DNA of 64,000 nt from Microcoleus sp. FACHB-68. GTDB lineage: Bacteria; Cyanobacteriota; Cyanobacteriia; Cyanobacteriales; Oscillatoriaceae. The position numbers and the translations under genes are program-made. A model generated the notes under the pieces. That model saw only the letters and a list, made by a program, of their open reading frames with translations. It did not search any database and had not been told where the DNA came from. The stretch is from NCBI RefSeq assembly GCF_014695715.1, contig NZ_JACJOT010000009.1, positions 124,001-188,000 of the forward strand. The letters are read 5' to 3'. This document shows, piece after piece, positions 1-9,276 of this stretch (positions are counted from its first letter, which is position 1; each line of letters begins with the position of its first letter).

Positions 1-1
1 G

Positions 2-922
2 CAAGATTACTCTAATTTTGAAGTGCTTGTTGTCGATCAAACGACTAATCATGAATTAGAAACGCAACTTTTTTTAGAGCAACTGACATCTGCCGGCCAG
101 ATTCAATGGTTCCGGGTAAATTGGGCAAGTTTGCCGGCTGCGCGTAACTATGGCGTGCGTCGGGCATCTGGGGAAATTATTGTGTTTATTGATGATGATG
201 TGCGGCTGCCGGCTGGTTTTTTAGCAGCGCATGGACGAACCTATCAAAAAGCATCGATAGGGGCGGTTGCAGGACGGGTATTCGACCGGATGAAACTGAC
301 TGATTCGGGCGGTGATTTAACGATTGAATATCTTCCTCCAGAGGCGAAAGATCCGGGAATTGCTTGGTATTATCTTGACTTGGTGCATACGGTAAAACCT
401 CAGCCGGTAATCTCAGCGAGAGGCTGCAATATGTCGTTTCGCCGGCAAGTTTTTACTGAGTTTGACTTGAGTTTTGATGAGCGATTTAAGGGCAGCGCGG
501 TGCGAGAAGAATCTGATTTTTGCTTGCAATTCCGCAAAACCGGCTACGAAATTTGGTATGAACCAGAAGCGCATTTAATTCACCTAGGTGAGGAAACCGG
601 CGGTTGCCACGATATCAGCACTCGCTCTCCTCAATATCAGATTAATCTTTATCATAATCATTTTTTAATGGGGTTTAAAAATCTCACAACTTTTCAGTGC
701 TTGAAATTCTTTGCTCGTTTATTTGATTGTCAAGTTTTAGGTCATCCTCCTTGCAACAAAAGTGGTTCTTTGATTAAGACTGTGGGGCGAGCCGGTTTCT
801 ATACACTTGGTTTTTTAAAAGCGCTCGCTACAGTGGTTCAATCGGCTTGGGATGATGGGCAAATCTACAGCCGGCAAGATTCTCTATTAGTAAGTCCGTT
901 ATCAAGCAAAAAGGACAATTGA
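2..922 (+). CDS. glycosyltransferase family 2, 5' end outside window
   Basis: The reading frame is open from the first bases of the window, so the start lies upstream; an internal GTG at 23 is not a convincing start because the family's N-terminal strand (YSNFEVLVVDQ) begins before it. It is a GT-A fold glycosyltransferase that transfers a nucleotide-activated sugar to an unknown acceptor. Seen: the metal-binding acidic motif FIDDDVRLP, a GCNMSFRR segment typical of the acceptor side, and an EESDFCLQFRKTGY stretch that matches the general-base (ED/EE) region. The C-terminal 80 residues are hydrophobic in places and could associate with the membrane. Nearby genes are two GT4 glycosyltransferases on the other strand, suggesting a polysaccharide or glycan locus. 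Substrate cannot be assigned. Confidence 0.85.
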   Translation, partial: QDYSNFEVLVVDQTTNHELETQLFLEQLTSAGQIQWFRVNWASLPAARNYGVRRASGEIIVFIDDDVRLPAGFLAAHGRTYQKASIGAVAGRVFDRMKLTDSGGDLTIEYLPPEAKDPGIAWYYLDLVHTVKPQPVISARGCNMSFRRQVFTEFDLSFDERFKGSAVREESDFCLQFRKTGYEIWYEPEAHLIHLGEETGGCHDISTRSPQYQINLYHNHFLMGFKNLTTFQCLKFFARLFDCQVLGHPPCNKSGSLIKTVGRAGFYTLGFLKALATVVQSAWDDGQIYSRQDSLLVSPLSSKKDN

Positions 923-1053
923 TTGGGTTTTTCTAACCGCAAGAAATAGCAAGGATGAAAATATTTATTTCATCGTCAATGTTATTGAACTAGAAAGTGT
1001 TAAATTGTAAATTTATTACATAATTTTTGCCGGCATTTATATTCAGTTGCATT

Positions 1054-1611
1054 ATGATATTTTCAAATTTATTGCGGGGTGATCGAATTCGACTCACTGC
1101 TTTAACGTCAAAGGATCTCACTACCGTTGCCGGCTGGCATGAAGATGCTGACTTCTTACGCATGGTAGATGCACGCCCAGCTTCTCCTCAAACTGAGGAA
1201 TTGCTAACGCAATGGTTAGAAGAACGTTACAAAGCAACAGATGCTTTTGTTTTGGCAGTGCGAGGTAAAAGTAGCGAAGATTTAATTGGGGTTATTGAAT
1301 TTGAAGGAATTCTCTGGACGCATCAAGTAAGTTGGATGAGCATTGCAATTGGCAATCGCAGTAATTGGGGAAAAGGTTATGGATATGACGCAATGCAACT
1401 TGCCCTTGCTTTCGCTTTTGATGAACTAAATTTATTTCGTTTACAACTAACCGTTTTTAGCTACAACGAACGTGCAATTGCCTTGTATGAAAAGTTAGGG
1501 TTTCAACGTGAAGGTGTCTACCGGCAATTTTTACAGCGCGACGGCAAGCGCTATGATATGTATTTGTATGGACTCTTGCGCTCAGAATGGGAAAACGTCA
1601 AGAGTTACTAA
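1054..1611 (+). CDS. GNAT N-acetyltransferase, RimJ/RimL type
   Basis: A 185-residue GNAT acetyltransferase that would use acetyl-CoA to acetylate an amine, possibly a protein N-terminus. Seen: the N-terminal pattern NLLRGDRIRLTALTSKD found in RimJ/RimL-like members, the acetyl-CoA loop region NRSNWGKGYGYDAMQLALAF, and the C-terminal YNERAIALYEKLGFQREG motif. I chose ATG 1054; an in-frame TTG at 1027 would add nine residues with no family similarity. The gene converges with the GT4 gene on the minus strand and the two 3' ends overlap by 4 bp. Substrate is unknown. Confidence 0.85.
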   Translation: MIFSNLLRGDRIRLTALTSKDLTTVAGWHEDADFLRMVDARPASPQTEELLTQWLEERYKATDAFVLAVRGKSSEDLIGVIEFEGILWTHQVSWMSIAIGNRSNWGKGYGYDAMQLALAFAFDELNLFRLQLTVFSYNERAIALYEKLGFQREGVYRQFLQRDGKRYDMYLYGLLRSEWENVKSY

Positions 1612-2780
1612 TTTTTATTCGCTAAAATTTGCTTGTAAGCTTGAATCGTTTGTTGGGCAATTGTCTCCCAATTATAATATTTTAAAGCATAATTCTGAGC
1701 GTTTAATCCTCGCCGTTTGCGCTCACTTGCATCCTTTAAGGCTAATCTCAGCGTATCAGTAAGCGCCGCCACCTCACAAGAACACACCCAGCCGGCTTCT
1801 GCTTGCTGCACCTCCTCCCAAATATGCACTTGATTTGAAATAACCACCGGCGTTCCCGCAGCCATCGCTTCTGCTACTGCAATTCCAAAGTTTTCGTAAT
1901 AAGAAGGTAAAACAAAAATATCAGCTTTTTCTAACATAGTCGCTTTAAAATTTCCAGAAACAAAGCCGGTGACTGTCGTGTGTTTGGCAAGGGAGGAGTT
2001 TGCTATTTGTTTCTGAATTTTAGCCTCATATTCAGGATCTTGGGGGTTATTTCCAGCTAAAATAAAGTGAAAGTTCAATTTTTCAGCGAGGAGTTTTTCT
2101 AGAGCCGGCAAGAGTAAATCTAACCCTTTTTTTGGATCAATTCTGGACATGAAAAGCAGTAAAGGGCTGGGTAATTTTAAATTATCAAGTTGTTGACTAT
2201 TAACTGTGTTTTTGTTAAAATCAACTCCTAAAGGAATGACTAAATCCTGTGTAATTAAACCAAATCGTTCTGAAATCTTAGCTTCCTGTTGACTGGTGAA
2301 ATGAATAGCAGCAGCACCGGCTAAGTTAGGCCGCTCAAACAAAGCTGCATAAATCCGCTTTAGCTGCTTTTTCTTCTGTAGATCGGCAGGATCAAGAGTG
2401 CCTAAAGGACGAAGAATATAAGGCAAATTGTTGCTTCTGGCAACTGTTGCGGCTGCGGTACTCACCGGCGAAAATAGAGCATGAATATGTGCGAGATCGA
2501 AGGCTTTTGCGTGCCGGTTTAGCCAGCGCAGTAAGTCGAGAGAAAATTTGTAGCGCCGAAACGGAGCACAGGAAAAATAATACACCTGATAACCATTTTG
2601 TTCTACTGGCCGATTTAATGGTACATCCAGCGGTGGCTGTCCTACATCTCCGTTAGAATTAGTGGTAAGAATGGTTACTTCAATTCCTTTGTCGGCAAGT
2701 GCTGCGGAAAGTCCTAGCACCATTTGACTGGGACCACCGTAAACTAGAGAAATTGAAGGGATGATTTGCAGAATTCGCAT
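1608..2780 (-). CDS. glycosyltransferase family 4
   Basis: A 390-residue GT-B glycosyltransferase. Seen: an N-terminal MRILQIIPSISLVYGGPSQ strand-loop with the glycine-rich acceptor loop, the linker LLLFMSRIDPKKGLDLLLPA at mid-protein, and the nucleotide-sugar site VLPSYYENFGIAVAEAMAAG with the E-x7-E signature of family 4. Length fits the family. Such enzymes transfer sugars in lipopolysaccharide, exopolysaccharide or glycolipid assembly; the exact donor cannot be read. It precedes a second, divergent GT4 gene on the same strand (about 200 bp away), so both may serve one glycan pathway. Confidence 0.9.
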   Translation of the reverse strand: MRILQIIPSISLVYGGPSQMVLGLSAALADKGIEVTILTTNSNGDVGQPPLDVPLNRPVEQNGYQVYYFSCAPFRRYKFSLDLLRWLNRHAKAFDLAHIHALFSPVSTAAATVARSNNLPYILRPLGTLDPADLQKKKQLKRIYAALFERPNLAGAAAIHFTSQQEAKISERFGLITQDLVIPLGVDFNKNTVNSQQLDNLKLPSPLLLFMSRIDPKKGLDLLLPALEKLLAEKLNFHFILAGNNPQDPEYEAKIQKQIANSSLAKHTTVTGFVSGNFKATMLEKADIFVLPSYYENFGIAVAEAMAAGTPVVISNQVHIWEEVQQAEAGWVCSCEVAALTDTLRLALKDASERKRRGLNAQNYALKYYNWETIAQQTIQAYKQILANKN

Positions 2781-2980
2781 ATTTAAAGATTGTTTTTAAC
2801 CGCAGATAAACGCAGATAAACGCAGATGGGTTAAGGGTTGGTGTCAGAGATCAGTTGATAATGAGATGTTTTTGCAGTTGAGTGAGTTAAGTGGCTATTT
2901 TGCAGGGTTTAATTAGAGGGTAGGGAAATTATCTGTTTTAGGCTTAAATGTTGGAAGGGATGGGCTAATCTTTAATTTTG
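2781..2980. other. intergenic gap with short direct repeats
   Basis: A 200-bp gap between two same-strand glycosyltransferase genes. At about 2800-2826 it carries a short direct repeat with core CGCAGATAAA (two full units and a partial third). No gene was seen. Confidence 0.5.
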
Positions 2981-4147
2981 TTAAAGAAGATTTTTATAAA
3001 ATTTAAGTAATTGCTGAGCGAGAGCTTTATTAGTATAATTTTTTATAACTCGTTCATAACCCTGTTTGGCTAAGTTTCTGGCGTATTCTGGGTGTTCTAT
3101 GAGCTGTACTAGGCAATTTTTTAGCGCCTCGGCATTTCCTTCTGGAAAGACTAAACCGGCTTCTCCAATAACATGAGGGATTTCACCAGAATTGGAACCG
3201 ATAACCGGCACTTGACAAGCCATTGCCTCGATCAGCACATGACCAAATTGCTCTTTCCAACCGGCAGCCGTTAAAGTTTTAAATTTGTCAGTGGTTTCCG
3301 ACGGCAAAACTAAGACATTCATTAAATTTATATATTGGTAAACTTGGTCATGGGGAATGCTTTCCACCCAAATTAGTCGATTTTGTAGATTATTTTCTGT
3401 TGCCCATTCTATTAAATATTTCTGTAATTTTCCCCGTCCTACTAATAACCATTTCCAGGGAAGCTTTTGCAAATCCGTTAATGCTTTAGCCAGAGTCAGT
3501 AAACCTTTCTCTTCTACAAATCTGCCCACAAATCCCACCACAAAATCATTCGGCTGAATATTTAAGTTATGACGTAGTTCTGGCTGAGGTTGGCGCTGAA
3601 ACAAACTATCATCAACACCCAATTGCGGCATTACTTGCACCGCACCTTGATAGCCGCGTCCACGCAAAATTTCTGCGCCATCCTGATTGCCGGCAATTAA
3701 ACCGTGCGTGTGGCGCAAATTATAAGCCTCTAATAAAGAAATCGGCCATTTCAAGTGATAGGGCAAATTCCACCAAGTAAAAAACAAATTTTTCGCATTT
3801 AATCCCAGCAGCCGGTTGAGCGTAATTAACTGAGCATAAGCCAGCGAACGAGAACCCTGTTCCACTTGAATAATATCAGGTCGAAACCGGCGCAATAGCT
3901 GAACTAAATCAGCCCCAAAAGTCAGAAGTCCTTGGTGATTCTCACTAAAATTAGAAGCCGGCACCACTTTAAAAGACCCTTCATCAACAAATTGGGTCTC
4001 AACAGTCTGGTTTTGCACACCCCCTGGCTTCCACCGGCGCGGCACCACAACTGTTACCTCAATCCCCGGTTCCAAATTAGCTAAAACTCGCAATTTCTCG
4101 CGATTGAGGTCAACAATATAAGTATGACTAGCAACTAAAATTCTCAT
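2981..4147 (-). CDS. glycosyltransferase family 4
   Basis: A 388-residue GT-B enzyme. Seen: N-terminal MRILVASHTYIVDLNREKL, a mid-protein VVGFVGRFVEEKGLLTLAKA segment that opens the C-terminal Rossmann domain, and the donor-site stretch FGHVLIEAMACQVPVIGSNS with the conserved E-x7-E pattern. ATG at 4147 is preferred; the frame runs five codons further to a TTG at 4162. It is distinct in sequence from the neighbouring GT4 and may act on the same glycan. Substrate unknown. Confidence 0.9.
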   Translation of the reverse strand: MRILVASHTYIVDLNREKLRVLANLEPGIEVTVVVPRRWKPGGVQNQTVETQFVDEGSFKVVPASNFSENHQGLLTFGADLVQLLRRFRPDIIQVEQGSRSLAYAQLITLNRLLGLNAKNLFFTWWNLPYHLKWPISLLEAYNLRHTHGLIAGNQDGAEILRGRGYQGAVQVMPQLGVDDSLFQRQPQPELRHNLNIQPNDFVVGFVGRFVEEKGLLTLAKALTDLQKLPWKWLLVGRGKLQKYLIEWATENNLQNRLIWVESIPHDQVYQYINLMNVLVLPSETTDKFKTLTAAGWKEQFGHVLIEAMACQVPVIGSNSGEIPHVIGEAGLVFPEGNAEALKNCLVQLIEHPEYARNLAKQGYERVIKNYTNKALAQQLLKFYKNLL

Positions 4148-4173
4148 AGAATGGGATAACAATTAAACAAGGG

Positions 4174-4247
4174 ATCTCTTGCAAAAGTCGAAAATACTTC
4201 TAAACTATCTGTGATCAAAATCAAAAATTCCAATTTTTGCAAGAGAT
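4174..4247. repeat. 13-bp inverted repeat pair, MITE-like
   Basis: ATCTCTTGCAAAA at 4174-4186 is perfectly inverted as TTTTGCAAGAGAT at 4235-4247, separated by 48 bp of AT-rich sequence. It sits between the start of the upstream GT4 gene and the end of the protease gene. It could be a small non-autonomous element or a large hairpin. Confidence 0.5.
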
Positions 4248-4283
4248 ATCAAAAAATCAACAATCACGTTAAATTTCCTCATC

Positions 4284-5567
4284 TTATAAAGGCGTTAAAA
4301 CCAAACTTCCCTCATTCGGGAAGCCTAATTCATTACGCTCACCAAACCGCCAGTGTTGCTGATACCGGCTTAAAAAGTTCTGACCAATAATCCCCTCAAC
4401 ACCCAGCAAATCCAAAACCTCACTCTTAAGAATCACAGCATCAAGATTTGAAGCTTTGTGTTCTCGTAAACTGAATTGAGGCAAGGTTGTTTGTTTACCG
4501 GCTTCTGTGCCACAAAAGCCCTGTACCTCAATGTCTTTAGCATTAGCCAAATCCAAAGAAAGCTTACCCGCCAAACGATCAGAAATTACGCTTACATCAG
4601 CGCCGGTATCTAGCAGAAAAGTAAATGGCCCTTGACCGTTAATTTCAACTTCAGCCGTCATCACCCCCATTTTTCCTTTCAGGGGAACCACACCGGCAGT
4701 CGGACTAGAAGGCGGCAAAAGTTGCAGTTGAAAGCTTTTAGGATTCACCACCATATCAAAGCCACTAAGAAAATCAAGACCCAAAACCCCAGAAACATCC
4801 CCAGGAATTGCTGTTTTAGGCAGTCCCATGCCGGTGATCCCCTGAACACTCGCCTTGTCAACCGCCATCACCGGCATCTCATGTAAAGACGCATTAATAT
4901 CAGAGCAATTGTCGCCCACAACCATATAAGCCAGCATTTCCTTGGGAATGGGGGTTCCTGCCAGATTGAGTTGCTGGGCAATTTCACTATCCACAATTGA
5001 ATTCGATGCGCCGGTATCCAGCAAAAAAGTTTTCGGCTGCCCCCCGACACTCACCGAGAGGCTAAACAACTGTTGTTCAGCAACCGGCTTCAGCGCCACA
5101 GAAGCTTGTCCCTGACTCGACGGTTTCGGCAGTGTGATGCCGGTGATTTTGACCAAAGCAATCATGCGTTCGTTGGCATCAGGGCGAATGCTGCCGTCTG
5201 GCGCTAACATCACTACCTTAAACACACATTGCGAAGAAACCGCTTGCATTTGTTCAAGGGAAGGTATCTGTCCGCTAGGGACCGAAGTTTTAACACACTC
5301 AACCACTTGTTGCAAAATTTCCTCGCCGGCAGCGTTGGGGGTTGTGCTAGGGGTTGGGTTTGGTTGCTGTGCCAGCTTAGCGGGAGCGGATTTTTCACCT
5401 TTGAGCCGCTGAATTCTCAATCGTGAACTTTCGCTTGATAATCCTGAAGCGGCTGGAGGCGGCTGGCTGATGAGCGAGTTCTGCGCTAGGTTTGGCAGGG
5501 GAGTTAAGGCAATTCCCCCGCACATTGGCAGGGCGATCGCTAAGGCGGCAGTCCAAGATAGTTTCAT
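4284..5567 (-). CDS. secreted protein with two retropepsin-like aspartyl protease domains
   Basis: A 427-residue protein with an N-terminal hydrophobic signal segment (MKLSWTAALAIALPMCGGIA) followed by a low-complexity Ser/Pro/Gln region, then two tandem clan-AA aspartyl protease domains. Each has the catalytic hallmark: FLLDTGASNSIVD around residue 190 and FLLDTGADVSVISD around residue 320, each followed by a hydrophobic-Gly strand (GVLGLDFL, GIIGQNFL). Bacterial retropepsin-like proteins usually dimerise to form one active site; here two lobes are fused in one chain, so it may self-assemble like a pepsin. ATG 5567 is chosen over a GTG at 5573. The natural substrate is not known; it probably acts in the periplasm. 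Confidence 0.85.
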   Translation of the reverse strand: MKLSWTAALAIALPMCGGIALTPLPNLAQNSLISQPPPAASGLSSESSRLRIQRLKGEKSAPAKLAQQPNPTPSTTPNAAGEEILQQVVECVKTSVPSGQIPSLEQMQAVSSQCVFKVVMLAPDGSIRPDANERMIALVKITGITLPKPSSQGQASVALKPVAEQQLFSLSVSVGGQPKTFLLDTGASNSIVDSEIAQQLNLAGTPIPKEMLAYMVVGDNCSDINASLHEMPVMAVDKASVQGITGMGLPKTAIPGDVSGVLGLDFLSGFDMVVNPKSFQLQLLPPSSPTAGVVPLKGKMGVMTAEVEINGQGPFTFLLDTGADVSVISDRLAGKLSLDLANAKDIEVQGFCGTEAGKQTTLPQFSLREHKASNLDAVILKSEVLDLLGVEGIIGQNFLSRYQQHWRFGERNELGFPNEGSLVLTPL

Positions 5568-5816
5568 AATCACGGTTAAAGTGTTAGCGGTTAGTTTACT
5601 CAGAAGTCGCAGCGCTGCGCCTCAGAACCCCCCAAAAGGGGGAATTTTGTTTATCCTTCCTCCCTTTCCACCGAAAGGATTATTTGCTTGGCATCGAAAA
5701 ACGATTAGTAATATCAATAGTAATGATTGATTAACCTAGCAGGTTTAACACTTCACCGCTATCAGTGGAGAGGGAGGCAATCGAGCGCAGGTACACAATA
5801 AGGAGGCAATGGAAAA

Positions 5817-6197
5817 ATGACGTTAATTCTCATTATCGAAGATGCTTGGTTTACTCGCAGGGCGATTTGCAAAATTTTGCAAGGGTCAGGTTACGAGACG
5901 CTGGAGGCTGCGAATGGACGCGAAGGGCTGGAGATAGTGGCGAGCCGGCCAGACATCGACTGTATGCTGCTAGACCTATTAATGCCAGAAGTGGACGGTT
6001 GGGGTGTTCTCAAAGCGCTACGCGAACAGCAGTCGCAGTTGCCGGTCATTGTGCTTACGGCAGACATCCAAGAAAGCACTCGCCTGCAATGCCTAGAACT
6101 CGGTGCCTTCACAGTGATTAACAAACCTCCCAAACCGGAGGAACTGCGCCACGTTCTTCAAGCCGCTTTAAGCGCCAGCGAGGAAAGCCAGCCATGA
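5817..6197 (+). CDS. single-domain response regulator (CheY-like receiver)
   Basis: A 126-residue stand-alone receiver domain. Seen: the acidic pocket IIEDAW near the N-terminus, the phosphoacceptor strand CMLLDLLMPEVDGW with Asp at about residue 55, the Thr switch strand VIVLTAD near 80, and the conserved Lys in INKPPKPEEL near 104. No output domain. An AAGGAGG ribosome-binding site lies about 10 nt before the ATG. It overlaps the next gene by 4 bp (ATGA), so the two are translationally coupled; the neighbour is a CheC-type phosphatase that probably dephosphorylates this receiver. Confidence 0.92.
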   Translation: MTLILIIEDAWFTRRAICKILQGSGYETLEAANGREGLEIVASRPDIDCMLLDLLMPEVDGWGVLKALREQQSQLPVIVLTADIQESTRLQCLELGAFTVINKPPKPEELRHVLQAALSASEESQP

Positions 6198-6796
6198 ATT
6201 TGACAGCTAACCAAATTGATGCATTGCAGGAACTCGTTAACATTGGAGTTGGCCAAGCCGCAGGCGTTTTAAATGAGATGATCGACTCTCACATTCGCTT
6301 GCAAATTCCTTTTGTGAAAATTCTGTCGCCTATTGAGTTACAGCAGCAACTCGAAAGCCAGGTTAATGGAGAACAAATCTCTTCAGTTGGGCTTGGCTTC
6401 ACCGGCTCGTTTAGCGGCTTAGCTCAGTTAGTTTTTCCGGCAGACAGTGCCGATATGCTGGTTGCTATGCTCACTGGCGAGGAATTGGGAACCCCTGACC
6501 TTGATTCAGTGAAAATTGGTACGCTAAGTGAAGTGGGAAATATTGTGATCAATGGCGTCATGGGTTCAATTAGCAATGTGCTTGAGCAACGCCTTGACTA
6601 CTCACTTCCCAGCTACACAGAAGGAACCGTTGAACTGCTTGTGACATCTGGGAATTTGGCTCCTAAAGCGGTTGTTTTATTGGCTCAGACCCGTTTTAGC
6701 ATCGAACGACTTCATATTGAGGGAGATGTTATTCTCATTTTTAATGTGGGTTCCTTTGACGCTTTACTGGCTGCTATTGATCAGGTTGCTGGATAG
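6194..6796 (+). CDS. CheC-family CheY-phosphate phosphatase
   Basis: A 200-residue CheC-like protein. The family hydrolyses the phosphoryl group on CheY-type receivers with two active sites of the form (D/S)-x3-E-x2-N. Both are visible: ALQELVNIGVGQAAG near residue 10 and TLSEVGNIVINGVMGSI near residue 113. It overlaps the receiver gene by 4 bp and is followed within 2 bp by a diguanylate cyclase gene, making a compact three-gene signalling operon. No methyl-accepting receptors or CheA are nearby, so it may tune c-di-GMP signalling and not flagellar chemotaxis (inference). Confidence 0.88.
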   Translation: MNLTANQIDALQELVNIGVGQAAGVLNEMIDSHIRLQIPFVKILSPIELQQQLESQVNGEQISSVGLGFTGSFSGLAQLVFPADSADMLVAMLTGEELGTPDLDSVKIGTLSEVGNIVINGVMGSISNVLEQRLDYSLPSYTEGTVELLVTSGNLAPKAVVLLAQTRFSIERLHIEGDVILIFNVGSFDALLAAIDQVAG

Positions 6797-6798
6797 CA

Positions 6799-8835
6799 AT
6801 GACACACGAAATCCAACAAGTTGAAGAAAAGTTTGGCGTTCTCGATCGCGTGCCGGTGGGGGTGTGCGTGCTGCGAGAGGATTTTGTCGTTTTGTTTTGG
6901 AACAGTTGCTTGGAAGATTGGACGCAAATCCCTAAAAATCTAATTTTAGGAACAAACATTCAAGCCCATTTTCCTCGCTTGCATCACCCCAAATATGCCA
7001 CTCGTCTCAAATTAATATTTGCCGGCAGTCCTCCAGCTATCTTTTCGGCTCACATCCACAAGTATTTGATTCCTGCTTCTCTGCTAGATGGTCAGTGCCG
7101 CATTCAAGAATCAACAGTTACTGCTGTGCCGGCCCTTTCCGGAAAAGGATTTTACGCACTGCTTGTCATTCAGGATGTCACGGATCTGACTCACCGAATT
7201 CAAGATTACAGAGCCATGCGTGATCAGGCTTTAGATGAAATCAAGGAACGGCAACGAGTAGAAGAGGAATTGCGCTCAAGCCAGCATTTCGTCCAAAAAA
7301 TGGCTGATGCAATTCCTTATTTAATGTACATTTACGACCTTATTGAACAGCAGAATATGTATGCAAATCATCAAATTACTGAAATACTAGGTTACACACC
7401 TGAAGAAGTCAAAGAAATGGGACAGGCGTTATTTTTAAACTTATTGCATCCTGAGGATTTAGCTTTACTGCCGGCACACCAGCAAAAAATAATCGCAATG
7501 CAGGATGGTGAGAGCATAGAGTTAGAGTATCGGATGAAGCATCGCTCTGGGGAATGGCGCTGGCTTCGCGGTCGGGAGCTAGTCTTTAGTAGAACAGAGG
7601 AGGGGGTGCCTAAACAGGTTCTTGGAACTGCTCAAGACATTACTGAATACAAGTGGGCGGAAGAGGTCGTACGACAACAAAATGAACGAGAACGTCTGAT
7701 AAGAGTGATCGCTCAGCACATTCGCCAGTCGCTTAATCTTCAGGAAATTCTGAATACAACTGTCAGAGAAGTGAGGCAGTTTCTTCAGACTGATCGGGTA
7801 ATATTTTTACGCTTGCAACCAAATGGTAAAGGCGTAGTAATGGTGGAGTCTGTTGGGCCTAATTGGACGAGACTGCTCGGCAAAGAAATCTTCGATCCTT
7901 GTTTTGCCAAAACTTATCTTGAACTTTATAAAAATGGTCGTACCCGCTCAATCGAAAATATTTATAGTGCCGATTTATCTCAATGTTATATTGATTTTTT
8001 GAAGCCGTTTGAGGTTATTGCTGATTTAACAGTTCCGATTTTGCAAGGAGTTAAAACCCAAGAAGGAGGCGAAATGGGTTTTAGCAAAGACTTGACTCAC
8101 GAAAGCGTTCAAGATCGGGAGAAAGTTAATTTATCCCCCCCTTACCGCATCACTTCATCGCCTGAATTATGGGGTTTATTAATCGCTCATCATTGTAGCA
8201 GCTCTCGACAATGGCAGCCTTTGGAAATTGATTTACTTAAACAGTTAGCCACTCAAGTTGCGATTGCTATTCAACAAGCGGAACTTTATGAACAATTGCA
8301 GGCTGCAAATGAAGAGTTACAACGCTTAGCAACTTCAGATGGGTTGACTCAGCTTGCTAACCGCCGCCGGTTTGATGAATACTTAGATTTTGAGTGGCGG
8401 CAACTGGCACGCCAGCAAGAGCCACTGTCTTTAATTTTGTGTGATGTCGATTTTTTCAAAAGCTATAATGACACTTACGGTCATCAAGCCGGTGATGATT
8501 GTTTGCGGTTGGTAGCGGCAGCTATTCGTGATGCCGGCCAGCGGAGTGCTGATTTAGTTGCTCGCTATGGAGGAGAAGAATTTGCTTTAGTTTTACCGCA
8601 CACAGATGTTAAAGGTGCCGCTTGTGTGGCAAAGGAAGTTCGCTCGAAAGTGAATAATTTGCAAATCCCTCATAGTGGTTCTCAAGTGAGTCAGTATGTC
8701 ACCGTGAGTCTGGGTGTATCTAGCACGATTCCCCGACATGATTGCACGCCGGCAATGCTGATCGCCACGGCTGACAAAGCGCTGTATCAAGCGAAAGCGG
8801 AAGGACGTGACCGGATGTGGGTTTATCAAGCTTAA
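6799..8835 (+). CDS. PAS-GAF diguanylate cyclase (GGDEF)
   Basis: A 678-residue soluble sensor. Order: an N-terminal PAS-like domain (about 10-130), a short coiled linker, a second PAS/PAC domain (about 155-285, PAC motif WLRGRELVFSR), a GAF domain (about 300-495) and a C-terminal GGDEF domain. The cyclase signature reads RYGGEEFALVLPH with GGEEF at 591-595. The inhibitory I-site RSAD (RxxD) sits at 582-585, five residues before it, so product inhibition is expected. There is no EAL domain. Last gene of the receiver-CheC-cyclase operon; c-di-GMP output is likely controlled by the two upstream proteins. Confidence 0.93.
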   Translation: MTHEIQQVEEKFGVLDRVPVGVCVLREDFVVLFWNSCLEDWTQIPKNLILGTNIQAHFPRLHHPKYATRLKLIFAGSPPAIFSAHIHKYLIPASLLDGQCRIQESTVTAVPALSGKGFYALLVIQDVTDLTHRIQDYRAMRDQALDEIKERQRVEEELRSSQHFVQKMADAIPYLMYIYDLIEQQNMYANHQITEILGYTPEEVKEMGQALFLNLLHPEDLALLPAHQQKIIAMQDGESIELEYRMKHRSGEWRWLRGRELVFSRTEEGVPKQVLGTAQDITEYKWAEEVVRQQNERERLIRVIAQHIRQSLNLQEILNTTVREVRQFLQTDRVIFLRLQPNGKGVVMVESVGPNWTRLLGKEIFDPCFAKTYLELYKNGRTRSIENIYSADLSQCYIDFLKPFEVIADLTVPILQGVKTQEGGEMGFSKDLTHESVQDREKVNLSPPYRITSSPELWGLLIAHHCSSSRQWQPLEIDLLKQLATQVAIAIQQAELYEQLQAANEELQRLATSDGLTQLANRRRFDEYLDFEWRQLARQQEPLSLILCDVDFFKSYNDTYGHQAGDDCLRLVAAAIRDAGQRSADLVARYGGEEFALVLPHTDVKGAACVAKEVRSKVNNLQIPHSGSQVSQYVTVSLGVSSTIPRHDCTPAMLIATADKALYQAKAEGRDRMWVYQA

Positions 8836-9276
8836 CTGAAGATTTTAAGAAGATTGCCGGTAATAGAAAGCAGTTTTAGACTTCTTTAAAAAGGTTGTTT
8901 TACCTTGATCAAAAATTAGTAGATACTTTTGCCGGTAAAAAAGTAGTAGAACTCCTAACACTTTTAATAAAAATATAAATTTTTATAAACTTTTAATAAT
9001 TCTAAATTAAGTTTTGATTTTTTAAGATAGAATATTCAAACGGATACTTTAATTACTTTGTCTATTCAATAATTGTCGTAATTATCCGTCTACTAATTTT
9101 TTTTCATTGCACTTAATTTGTACTAAATAGTTCTCAAAACCTAAACCTTCAATAGCCGAAGGCCCTTCAAATATTCTCATCAATAAAATGAGCTATAAAA
9201 TTTTCCTGACTTTTCAGAGTCATTAGCTTTTATAAATAGGATTAATCCCACCTACTTCAGTAAAAACAAGCACAGA
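8836..9276. other. AT-rich intergenic region
   Basis: A 440-bp AT-rich gap between the cyclase and the histidine kinase genes. I see no coding sequence or clear hairpin terminator. It probably holds the promoter of the kinase gene. Confidence 0.5.

Noticed and set aside
5765-6121. 118-codon frame over the receiver gene
   Set aside because: Out-of-frame shadow of the receiver, which has clear motifs and an AGGAGG site.
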